In this document: positions 25,801-51,811 of the stretch, in pieces
Layout of the letters: every line of letters begins with the position of its first letter
Numbering within the stretch: position 1 is the first letter of the stretch
Position numbers and translations under genes: made by a program
Assembly: GCF_964340395.1 (NCBI RefSeq)
Contig: NC_135556.1
Location: forward strand, 20,187,642-20,247,641
DNA length: 60,000 nucleotides
Reading direction: 5' to 3'
DNA from: Glandiceps talaboti
Taxonomy: Eukaryota > Hemichordata > Enteropneusta > Spengelidae
The notes under the pieces: generated by a model
Seen by the model: the letters and a program-made list of their open reading frames with translations, nothing else
Database searches by the model: none
What the model was told of the DNA's origin: nothing

Positions 25801-27159
25801 TCAGAAATACAGGTAGGTCATTCTGTGTGGTGAATTAGAAATATATGTATGTCATTCTGTGTGGTGAGTTAGAAATACAGGTCCGCATTCTGTGGGGTGA
25901 GTTAGAAATACAGGTAGGTCATTCTGTGGGGTGAGTTAGAAATACGGGTAGGTCATTCTGTGGGGTGAGTTAGAAATACATGTATGTCATTCTGTGTGGT
26001 GAGTTAGAAATACAGGTAGGTCATTCTGTGTAACGAGTTAGAAATACAGGTATATGTCATTCTGTGGGATGAATACACTAGAGATATAGAGGGTAAGAAC
26101 ATAATACTGTACAATCGTCTTTATAAATTCCACGTTCAAATGTTTCCATCTTAAAATGTTTACCTGTCGTTATTTCGCAGTGTACTCCAGAGGATCCAGA
26201 CAAACACGAACAGAAATAGCTGGAAATGCCATCACCAATACACAATCCCCCATTCTGACATGGTGATGATGCACACACCGAGACTGACTGGTCTAGAAGA
26301 CAAGATTGAACCAATCGATCAAAATGGCCGCAGGACATCAACCTTGACCAGAGTTTGTGATGCGACTATACGATTTACAATGGACTCATAGCGTCTGCTG
26401 AAGCCAGCTACATGTACTTGAAATTGAACTTTGCAAGCAACAATGAAATAAATAGCGACAACATATTAGAAGAATAAATGAATAAATAAATAAATAAATA
26501 AATGAATGAATAGATAGATAGATGGACAGGAAACATGTTATTATTTGTCACCTTAATTAAAAGTTCAACACCAAGAAACCATCTGGGCCCAGCGGCACTA
26601 CTACTTGAAAGTAGTAGGGTGTCTTCCGGATTATCACAGGGTATATATCACTGTTATCAGTCCAGCCATGTGTGTATAATCATTGTTCATAGTATTGCAA
26701 TGTATCTGCATGGGTTTGCAAAGTTACGTGTAAGAAATCTGATCGTACTTTACCTTCGGCCTCACAGTTTGTGGTAAGTTCATCTATCCTGGAACGTTGC
26801 CTGTCAACTTCTTGTTGTAGCGTGTATTTCTCGTATTCCAAATGATCGATTCGCTTTAGATTTTCGAACAGTACCACCTTAAGTTTTTCAACTTTGGCTA
26901 ATTCTTCCTGCAGCTGTCGCCTCAGATCGTCTTCTTCACCGACTGACGCACAGACACGTGAGAGAACTTCATCTGACTGTAAACACTGACGACTGTCCGG
27001 TGCTGGAAAGAGTAGGGTGTACGAACATTGGTTCTCCTCCTCACAGTATCTGTGGCCGTTTGAGCAATGAATCCTGTTTGGATCTGCTTGTCCGTTTGCA
27101 AAATGTGAATATATACAAGTCGAGAAGAACGCGAACACGAAGAGGAATCGTGTTGACAT
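22810..27159 (-). CDS. Secreted EGF-pentraxin protein, copy B (697 aa)
   Basis: Exons 26754-27159, 26164-26292, 25268-25399, 24238-24879, 23827-23940 and 22810-23480, with the same phase-1 boundaries and exon sizes as copy A. The exceptions are one extra codon in the signal peptide and a C terminus three residues shorter, because TAT became TAG. Signal peptide, CSYTLLFP-containing Cys-rich head, coiled coil, EGF, EGF, pentraxin-like (WHHICIAW), six-Cys EGF-like and second pentraxin-like domain follow in that order. The first EGF is identical to that of copy A; the first pentraxin-like domain differs at about ten residues, often in charge (K/E, R/S, G/E). No frame is broken, so both genes look functional. 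Secretion and calcium-dependent ligand binding are inferred from the families. Confidence 0.87.
23574..23716. repeat. (TATG)n/(TACG)n microsatellite in intron 5
   Basis: TATG and TACG blocks are followed by a degenerate TTAGGG-like stretch at about 23727-23763. This is the counterpart of 15585-15720 in copy A. Confidence 0.85.
24079..24188. mobile_element. hAT-like MITE, copy in duplication B
   Basis: Ends TTAGTCTGTAAGGTACGTC and GACGTATCTTACAGTCTA are inverted repeats, and GGCCATAT borders the element on both sides (24071-24078 and 24189-24196). The interior GCGCCCTCAC and GAGGGCGGAGCG are also complementary, so the whole element folds into a hairpin. An 8-bp duplication fits hAT-type insertion. 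Confidence 0.65.
25560..26065. repeat. 34-bp intronic minisatellite, copy B
   Basis: About 15 copies of the same unit as in copy A (17480-18240), with a different order of variants, showing independent turnover after duplication. Confidence 0.9.
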
Positions 27160-28546
27160 TGTGGTGTATGGACACAAAATCAACTACTACTGCTGAGCTT
27201 CCAAATTGCTTTATCGAGAAAACAGGAAATGTTAGAAGTCAAAAAATACCGCGAAAAAGCTATGTTGACGTTAATGTGTAAAGCAATTTTGATCTGAATG
27301 TGTCACTGTCTATACATCGTGTATATCATGAAAGGGGAAACCTGAAGTATATATACATAACTAGGAACCACGCTAGGTCGACGATCAAAACAGATGGGTC
27401 AGATATCAAATTGTCGGTATGGTATCAAATCAGAGTATCAAATGACATTATATAACAACTGTGATTAGATATGTAATATCAACAGCGAGACTGATTGTCG
27501 AGAGCGTCATTTACATACTGTACACAGGACCCCAAGTAATCAATATTTTGTCTTTCATTAACATGAAACGAGAAGGATAAAAATACATAATAACTGATAC
27601 CAGCATGATCAGGAGAACAAGTTATTCATCGCCATATGTTTATAAAATTGTGGTCGATGTGGTGTATGATTTACTTTTAATACACGCTTTGTAATGTCAG
27701 AGTTTACAATAAAGATGTATACGATTACATTGAGACATAATGTTGTGACAGCTTTTCACGTATTATTTTCATCTTTGAAGAAACAAAAACCACAATAAGT
27801 AATTTGAGTCCTAATCAATTTCAGTTACATGTATGTACCGTGAAATGTTTGATAATTGAAACATGGAAAGGGGGAAGGGCTGCCATTTTACAAACGTGTG
27901 CTATTTCTAGTGTTTTTCCTGAAATGTTTATCCTCCGACTTTATACGTAATACGCCACCAACGTTTGAGTCTATTTCTGCCTTTATTTGTATGTGTTTCT
28001 TTCATTGACGTATGGTGAAGATCGGTGACGGCTGGTGGATATAGAACATTCAATCATATCAAATTATTTTATCTACACACTAGATGTCTATCAAATATCC
28101 AAACTATGGGTTCAGTTTACCAGATTGCTTTTAGCAATTCCATATGCTATATTACTTGCCCAGGCCGGGCAATTTCTGATCAAGACACATTTGTGAATAT
28201 CCAGAAAGCACCATTGTAACCTGCCCGATGTTTCTTTTTATTTTTTTTATTTTTTTTATAAATACCATATAACAAAAAACATAAAAGCATGACAAAAATC
28301 AATATAAGAATACTAGTATATATTCAACTAGATTACAAGCGGCTTTCTTTTATCAAACATTACAGCAACTCTCTTGGAGCTAACGTTTGGAGTCATAGAA
28401 TCGCACAAATAAATGTCACAAATACTGATAACATGAACACATGAACAGCTCCAGACACAAAACAGAGGACTCTTAGGACATAGGTAGATCAAGCAGAGTC
28501 TGTAGAATTTGGAATGTAGGACTAGCCTATCACGTGATCAAAACAA

Positions 28547-28591
28547 CGAATCCGATTGTGAGGTATCGGCGTGTATATATACATAAATATA

Positions 28592-28651
<60 letters not shown>

Positions 28652-28696
28652 TATATTTATGTATATATACACGCCGATACCTCACAATCGGATTCG
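28547..28696. repeat. Palindrome around a (TA)n core
   Basis: Left arm 28547-28600 and right arm 28644-28696 are reverse complements over about 52 bp (shared core GGTATCGGCGTGTATATATA), with TA repeats between and after them. It could extrude as a cruciform. No coding content. Confidence 0.8.
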
Positions 28697-28789
<93 letters not shown>

Positions 28790-28790
28790 C
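28697..28790. repeat. Microsatellite (TA)n
   Basis: Uninterrupted TA run of about 90 bp between the palindrome and the first hammerhead-bearing module. Confidence 0.9.
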
Positions 28791-28875
28791 TCGGTGAGTA
28801 TCAATCTGCTAAAACAGTGCTCTATACCGCAGTGGCAGAGCGTAATAGTTTTGGTAGTACTGGAACTCTTTCTTG

Positions 28876-28918
28876 GTTGTAACTCGGAGTTTCACGCATT
28901 GCGCGATCATCAGACAAC
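28876..28918 (-). ncRNA. Hammerhead-ribozyme-like core 1
   Basis: On the minus strand GTTGT is followed by CTGATGA (28907-28913), a CGC/GCG stem, GAAA (28890-28893), a small ACT..AGT stem, then TT and ACAAC. Order and spacing match a type I hammerhead with stem I GTTGT/ACAAC. The predicted cleavage is after GTT. The first stem II position is U-U, which is a weakness. Confidence 0.5.
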
Positions 28919-28930
28919 TCTCTGTCTGAT

Positions 28931-28973
28931 GTTGTCTGATGATCACGCAATGCGTGAAACTCCGAGTTACAAC
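28931..28973 (+). ncRNA. Hammerhead-ribozyme-like core 2
   Basis: This is the inverted partner of core 1: GTTGT 28931-28935, CTGATGA 28936-28942, GAAA 28956-28959, ACTCCGAGT 28959-28967, ACAAC 28969-28973. Stem II has one change (A for G) that weakens the CGC/GCG pairing, so activity is less likely than for core 1. Confidence 0.45.
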
Positions 28974-29000
28974 CAAGAAAGAGTTCCAGTACTACCAAAA

Positions 29001-29047
29001 CTATATATATATATATATATATATAACTATATATATAACTATATATA

Positions 29048-29106
<59 letters not shown>

Positions 29107-29109
29107 CTA

Positions 29110-29180
<71 letters not shown>
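29001..29180. repeat. (TA)n array with AACTATA interruptions
   Basis: TA runs are broken by several TATAACTATA units between two hammerhead-bearing modules. Confidence 0.9.
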
Positions 29181-29181
<1 letters not shown>

Positions 29182-29186
<5 letters not shown>

Positions 29187-29280
29187 TTGGTAGTACTGGA
29201 ACTCTTTCTTGGGTGTAACTCGGAGTTTCACGCATATTGCGATCATCAGACACTCATCGAGAGTGTCTGATGATCGCAAT
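29182..29280. mobile_element. Second hammerhead-bearing module, truncated
   Basis: TTTTGGTAGTACTGGAACTC leads into a complete minus-strand core. The right arm then stops after CTGATGATCGCAAT, where TA repeats resume. It is a half-palindrome relative of 28788-29003. Confidence 0.6.
29213..29253 (-). ncRNA. Hammerhead-ribozyme-like core 3
   Basis: On the minus strand GTGT precedes CTGATGA (29243-29249), then a CGCA/TGCG stem, GAAA (29226-29229), ACTCCGAGT, T and ACAC. Stem I here is GTGT/ACAC instead of GTTGT/ACAAC: both strands changed together, so pairing is kept. This is the best single argument that these are ribozymes. Confidence 0.55.
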
Positions 29281-29517
29281 ATATATATATAACTTCAGTG
29301 GTTCTCTCCGAAGCATACCTGGATTTACTGGGTCTTTACCAATACGAAATGCAGCTTAACAGTTTAAATGTATATCATTGTAATCTTCACCATGAGGCAT
29401 AGTTATTTATATTGTGAGATCTCCAGCATATATTCTGTAAAGTTTGAACAAAAAAAACCATGCATACTGCGATATATTGCGACTCATAAATAAATAAACA
29501 TCGTTTTTTCGAAGTAG

Positions 29518-35606
<6,089 letters not shown>

Positions 35607-36097
35607 GTTTTGTATTTGTTCAGTTCGGGACAACGACAACACTCAGTTCAGTTATTCATTAACTTTATAAGGTCAACATGCCATAAACCTACAGGTACCA
35701 CTGGGTAAAGGACAAATAATCAATTTTGTACTCGCGATTTTCCGGATTTCTAATATTAGTTTCTATATATTTCAAATAAAGTTTTAAATACTGTTTCCGC
35801 TCACTGTTTTCAACTATTTCCTACCTGATATCAATGTCTTATCTGAGTTTATCAGCTTTGCATTAATTAGTAGCTTGCTAGAACAAACTCACTATTTGCA
35901 CAAATTAACGCATTGTGCCGTGAGTCCACTGATCCGACTAATGGTAGTGTACGAAAGACTCGCACAATTCAAGTTGTGGCAATAGAAAACTTTTTTTCCC
36001 CTTTTTTTTCATATATTCTTTTCTTTTTTTTTTTCATTTAATTTTTAGAATACAATAGAAAACTTTATAATACAAAGGCCGAAGTTGTTGTAACTGT

Positions 36098-36099
36098 AT

Positions 36100-36163
<64 letters not shown>
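36098..36163. repeat. Microsatellite (TTTA)n
   Basis: About 16 copies. Confidence 0.9.
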
Positions 36164-37153
36164 TTATTATGTTTTTGAGCAAATGTTTGTATTTTGGAAG
36201 GTGGACATCTAACGTTTTAGTCAGGTAAACTGAATAAAGTTGAGACATTGTACCCAGGACACTGCACTCAAAAATACGACCTGTTTACGCGAGTTGCCTG
36301 CATCCTGGTGTCACTATTACACACGATTGCAGGGTGATATCGAATTTGCAAGTTACATATGTTACTTGAAAATATCTCAAACGTGCGAAATCATATACCC
36401 TTTCGTGTAGGGTCATATACCCTTTGGTGAAATTGGGTGTGCACGGTGATTTAAATTACAGCAGTAGTTGAGCAAGTTGTGAAAAGCTCGCCTGTTTGCA
36501 TTGTCACGTCACATCACTTGTCAAAGGAGGTCAACTTCGACTCCGGGGCGGATCACCCACTTTCTACCGAAAGTCATGAGTGGATCTTGTCTATTTCTTA
36601 CTATAGCCATTTAAAAGTAGACAAGAATCCATCTATTTTGCAAAACAACAAATGGGCGAAAAACCGGACCGAAATTTACGACCTCAGCGGGGTCAAGTAT
36701 TTTTCACGAAATCGCCGAAAAATCACAGTATTCCTATTAATAATTCCAAAATCGATTCTTCTAACAACGAGGAAGAAATATCAGTTGATGCCCCAAACTA
36801 TACGGCTGGTGAGCACTGAGCCAGCCACCATCGTAAACGTACCTGTACGATCGAAGTGTACACAATGGAGCTCGGAGGCTCACTGCGTAAAATGAGCTTT
36901 CACAGTTATTTTACCCATCATGCTCTGCGCCCCTTCCATCCTCCTCTGAGAGCATACATCGGTGACGTTTCGGTGAGTACCTTATGCTTTTAACCCTTCG
37001 AGTCTTACCATTTGCGTCATGAATGTTTCGTTCAGGTGATCAGTATTTGTTTTTATGACCATTGTGACTATCTCGCAATATGAATAATTATGCTTCCAGT
37101 TTTAAGAGTGAGTGTAAAACGGAAATCGTAGTCTGTAAATGTCCCAGTATATG

Positions 37154-37236
37154 TGACGGCGTGTCCTCACACTCGGTCAACCTTCCCACATAGGAGATAA
37201 GAGGGCGGAACGACACGTCGTATCTTAATTAAAGAC
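37154..37236. mobile_element. Diverged third copy of the hAT-like MITE
   Basis: TGTCCTCACACTCGGTCAACC and GAGGGCGGAACGACACGTCG match the interior and right end of the elements at 16014 and 24079. The terminal repeat is broken by a short insertion (ATTAAA). Confidence 0.5.
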
Positions 37237-37332
37237 TACAGAAATCATAGCCTAGAATGGCCTGGATCCCATGCGTGTGGAGAAATACAAAATTCAAAAT
37301 CCCCATTCCCTGGATTCTAGGCTAGTGTTGCT

Positions 37333-37370
<38 letters not shown>

Positions 37371-37431
37371 GGTTGTTGTTGTTGTTCACTGACAGACAGA
37401 CAGACAGACAGGCGGACAGACAGACAGACAG

Positions 37432-37466
<35 letters not shown>

Positions 37467-37500
37467 GACGGACAGACATACAGACAGACAGACAGACAGG
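37333..37500. repeat. (TTG)n and (CAGA)n microsatellites
   Basis: TTG copies at about 37333-37386 pass directly into CAGA/CGGA copies at about 37390-37500. Confidence 0.9.
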
Positions 37501-38084
37501 CACACAAACACATAACGACTACAAACTCGTATTCACGACTACTTATAGTCCATACGTAAAAACAAAAGATGTGAAACAGGCTTTATCGCAAAACTGGGAA
37601 ATAAATGCATAGCTGCTGCTGCAGCTTATGCTGAAAATAGAAAACGCCATGCCCGCATATGCAAATTACTACTGTAACAGGTATACATAATATTGACAAA
37701 TGATGGCAGTATTATTGCATAATTCTTGTTATCTACATACGACGAGGTCACACATTTAGAACAGTTAAGTATTGAAAGTGAGACGGTCCTCAAACAATTA
37801 TTTCAAGATAAATTATTAATAGCCTAGAAAATTAAAACTGAAAGACACGATTGTCAAATCAAAACTAAGCAAAAAATAAAGCAAAGTATCAAAGTGATCC
37901 TAACATTGACATTTTGCCTTCTGGTATCTTTACTAGAGGACCAGTAGTCAGAAACACCAATCAATTAATAATTGGAAATACAATTCAAGCAACTGAGAAA
38001 GGAACTATATCGACAGTGAATATAATATTGAGATATTCAACATCTACCGATGTCTTGCCATACATTCTCAAAACATTAAAGCCA

Positions 38085-38153
<69 letters not shown>

Positions 38154-38165
38154 GCAACAACAACA
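38085..38165. repeat. (ACG)n/(ACA)n trinucleotide repeat
   Basis: ACG copies change abruptly to ACA copies. No coding context is seen. Confidence 0.9.
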
Positions 38166-39190
38166 GTCCGAGTCCAAGCAGTGTTATGAAACGCTGTTGA
38201 TCGGCTCACTGTGCAGTTTATCGATATTTAATGTTCAAACGGGGAAGTACTCACTCGCACTGCTGTTCCAATTGTCAGTCTGTCCCATTTAAGACTATAA
38301 CGTTGAATTAGCCGACCAACTAGTTTCTTCTCACACCATCTCTTCTACGAGGTACCGTACCGACTTGGACTGTGTTGAGTAGAACTCACAACGAAACATG
38401 CGTATCTGGTGGATTTTATTACATGACCAATCTCCGACTCCGTTCCTCCCCAGATGGGCTAAAAATCCAACTTAAATACATTCAATTTTCAAAGATTACA
38501 AGAATACAAATCTCTATTCTTAGAGTATGACGTATTCTTAAGTCTTATGAAAGACATCATCTGAGATCTAATATCCAATCACCTTCTCTAGATTAGTAAT
38601 GCAAGTTCATATCTCAAAGATATTAAAATAGTTGTGTTATAATAAATTATACTTCTACAAGACAATGAAGTCATATAATGAAGTAACTAGAATTAACACC
38701 GTCATGTCATATTAAAACTTGTCGACAGTTCAATCGTACCTGGTACAAACTAATCCGAAATACCCAATGTTGTTAGGCGTAACGGAATGTCACTGTATGT
38801 ACTAAGTTTAAATGCTTTTCGACGTCAATTTAGAGTTCATGATGAAAATTTACCAAAATATCCTGAATAGATATAATTTAGATCTGTGACTCGTAACGGT
38901 TATACAAAAAAATGAGACCACTCTTTTTGGTGAAGAACACATCTCTGTTTGGTGAGAGCACGTCTCTTTTGGAGAGAGCACGCCTTTTTACCTAGTCGGC
39001 CACCGTACATTCGCCATATTCACCGCGAGTGCGATAGGAGTAGGTCAATCACCACCATAAACAGGTTACGTAAAATCCGACACGGATACAGAGTTAACCA
39101 GGATGTTTGTAGATACACGTATTCATATATCACATGTGGCCACTAACAAATTGAGCCATAAACTATGATTGAACAAGCTTTATTTTATTT

Positions 39191-40255
39191 AAGGGAGCCT
39201 TCAATAAGTACGAGGGAGAGGACTGGGGGGATCATGCCTGAGCTATTGCGTAAAATGTGACCCTCCCCCCACTCCGTTGTGCTAAAAAGTGACCCTCCCA
39301 CAATTTTGTTTCTCTTCGACCTCCCCCTGTTAAAATATTTCAAAAACATGGTTCAATTAATGGTGTCAGACATGGACACTAGTCCTAGAATAAATCGTTT
39401 AAAGAACTTAATCCCACCGCTGCCACCACGTTGAAGTTTTAAAAGATATTAGTTATTTCCCAACTACTACCACCGTTGTGACTTTGTGTGAAATTGGCAC
39501 ATGTGTTTGGATATCATTGGCTGAACTGAAGACCAGAACATTAATTCCCAAACACTAAATGGGCACCATTCCTGATATTGTCAGGACCGAGGTCAACATC
39601 TCCACAACACTATCCCTAATATCTTGCCCAATTATTCCCATTTTATTCATGTGAGACTACTGTGACTTCTCTTCTCACATCACACCTGACAATTAATTCA
39701 CTACATGGTTGTCAGCTACAACAGCGAATTGATTGCCATGGTTTGATATTATGGTACCTAACCCTAACCCTAACCCTAAAGGGGTCGGTGGATTTTTCCA
39801 TCGGGCCGACGAAGTGACCGACCCCCCTCTCTGTAAAACCGAAAACAGGCTGACACCCCCACCATCACTTAATTCTAAAACATAGTGACTCCCGATATAT
39901 CATATTTTGCATGACAGGTATTTGATCGTGACTCAGAGTGGACTTCTTGACTATGTCTCACGTCGTGTAATTAGGGACAACACGGGGTAATTATAAGTAT
40001 ATTTTAAAAGGAGTTTAATAGCATCTTGACAATAAAAAGTAGAGGAAAAAGCGTGAGATGGACATATGTACACCTCGTTAACACTTTAAAACCAATTTTA
40101 GGTTTTTCAGTCCATTTTAAAATTTTAAGTTTAAAGTAAAATGTGACCCTCCCCTTATCCCATTTTCTAAAATATGACCCTCTCCCGAGAACCGATTTGT
40201 AAAAAGTGACCCCCTCCCCATTCCCCCGCCCCCTGTAATTACTGAATGCTCCCTA
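39191..40255. mobile_element. TIR element, about 1.07 kb, non-autonomous
   Basis: Left end AAGGGAGCCTTCAATAA is an inverted match of the right end TTACTGAATGCTCCCT. The interior repeats GTGACCCTCCC-type segments near both ends and holds three CCCTAA units at 39758-39778. There is no transposase frame. The right-end motif also occurs at 41824-41855 as a solo fragment. Confidence 0.6.
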
Positions 40256-40539
40256 ATAGTATAGATATCCAGTAATATTTATGCCGATTACAATATTTAT
40301 TATGTGGTATTAAACTACACGTCATGTTCGTTTGGCACTTTGCCAATACATGCAATAAGTACGGGTGTGTATTCTTCTGTTGCTACACTGCAGTTCTCTT
40401 TAAAAAGAGGGACTGACTACACTAAAAAAAAAAAACGTTAGCTTCGTGTAAATTTGAAAAACAACCTCTTTCTGAACGTTAGGTCTTGAAACTTGAACAA
40501 GAGCTTCTCGCGTCACTCATGGGTAGACTAGCTGAGGGA

Positions 40540-40546
40540 TATAAAG
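40540..40546 (+). promoter_or_regulatory. TATA box candidate for the receptor kinase gene
   Basis: TATAAAG lies 78 bp before the start codon at 40618. A start site about 30 bp downstream would leave a 5' UTR of about 45-50 nt. No competing ATG lies between. Confidence 0.4.
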
Positions 40547-40617
40547 TCTAAGATATCAACACGGGTACTGACCTAAGTTGAATAGTTTGATTCAAAGTTG
40601 CCACAAAACACATCGAC

Positions 40618-50455
<9,838 letters not shown>

Positions 50456-51055
50456 CATTGACCATGGTAAACCGTGCTTATGACGGCTAAGATTGACCAT
50501 GGTAAACCGTGCTTATGAGGATTAACATTGACCATGGTAAACCGTGCTTATGAGGGCTACCATTGACCATGGTAAACCGTGCTTATGAGGGCTACCATTG
50601 ACCATGGTAAACCGTGCTTATGAGGATTAACATTGACCATGGTAAACCGTGCTTATGAGAGCTACCATTGACCATGGTAAACCGTGCTTATGAGGGCTAC
50701 CGTTGACCATGGTAAACCGTGCTTATGAGGATTAACATTGACCATGGTAAACCGTGCTTATGAGGGCTACCATTGACCATGGTAAACCGTGCTTATGAGG
50801 ATTAACATTGACCATGGTAAACTGTGCTTATGAGGGCTACCATTGACCATGGTAAACCGTGCTTATGAGGGCTACCATTGACCATGGTAAACCGTGCTTA
50901 TGAGGGCTACCATTGACCATGGTAAACCGTGCTTATGAGGGCTACCATTGACCATGGTAAACCGTGCTTATGAGGGCTATCATTGACCATGGTAAACCGT
51001 GCTTATGAGGGTAACCATTGACCATGGTAAACCGTGCTTATGAGGGCTACCATTG

Positions 51056-51721
51056 ACATTGACTAAACACATTTGATGTAGAAGAACCAAATTTGGTGTA
51101 TATGTGACGTGTGTAAAGTAATAATCGGGTCTATGTATTCCAATTTGACCTGTATGACATAACATGACATGACATGTGTAAAGTGTGACAATAATGCCGT
51201 CTTGAATTATTGACTATAAAAATCATTATTTTACTAGTCATTGGTGTTAAAGGCATCCCAAGGCCCCTGGCAAACAATCCAAATACTGTACCACAAAAAC
51301 ACTCCTTATATGCCATATTCAACGGAACATATCTATACACACCTCAACGAACAAATACAAGTTTTCATGTTACGTCAAAATCGATCACACAGTATTGAAA
51401 CCAGAATTTCGATTCCCCTCGAGGTAAATAATATCTACAGTGCAAGATTTGTACCAAGAAGTGTTGAATGCAATTTGTCACGGATTACTGTAGATGATGC
51501 TTGTTCTGGTTTATTTTTATAATTGTACTTTTTTCAATTAAAACCCATAAATATAACAAGTTATAGGCAATCTGTGGTTATCTTAGAAGTGGATTTGACC
51601 ATATACTGCAAATGTAATATAAAGTATGACATAGAGACATATTTTACCATTCACTTGTTTTTCCCTGGGTAGAGTTCACTATCTTTATACCAGATATTAT
51701 ATATTATGATTATATTAGTAT

Positions 51722-51811
<90 letters not shown>

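Larger units (their letters stand above)
21295..28416. repeat. Tandem segmental duplication, copy B (about 7.1 kb)
   Basis: Direct repeat of 13392-21294 with all six exons and most intron sequence retained. Encoded proteins differ at only a few percent of residues, so the event is fairly recent, though indels and satellite changes are many. Confidence 0.9.
28788..29003. mobile_element. Palindromic module with two hammerhead-like cores
   Basis: The segment starts with ACTCGGTGAGTATC and CCGCAGTGGCAGAGCG. It then has an inverted pair: TTTTGGTAGTACTGGAACTC is repeated as its complement at the right end. It is bordered by (TA)n. Related modules lie at 29182 and 34842. Penelope-like retroelements and retrozymes are known to carry hammerhead motifs in terminal repeats, which is the likely origin, but no reverse transcriptase is seen here. 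Confidence 0.6.
35640..39190. other. Intergenic between divergent genes
   Basis: This is the 5' side of both the METTL24-like gene and, further on, the receptor kinase. An open stretch of 138 codons at 36479-36895 (plus) starts at GTG, has no recognised motif and no splice support, and I do not call it. The region also holds (TTTA)n, (TTG)n, (CAGA)n and (ACG/ACA)n runs listed separately. Confidence 0.4.

Noticed and set aside
36479-36895. 138-codon open frame on the plus strand
   Set aside because: Starts at GTG, has no recognisable domain, no splice context and a composition like the surrounding non-coding DNA.
51241-51522. 93-codon frame after the receptor gene
   Set aside because: No motif and no clear acceptor or start; likely 3' flank.
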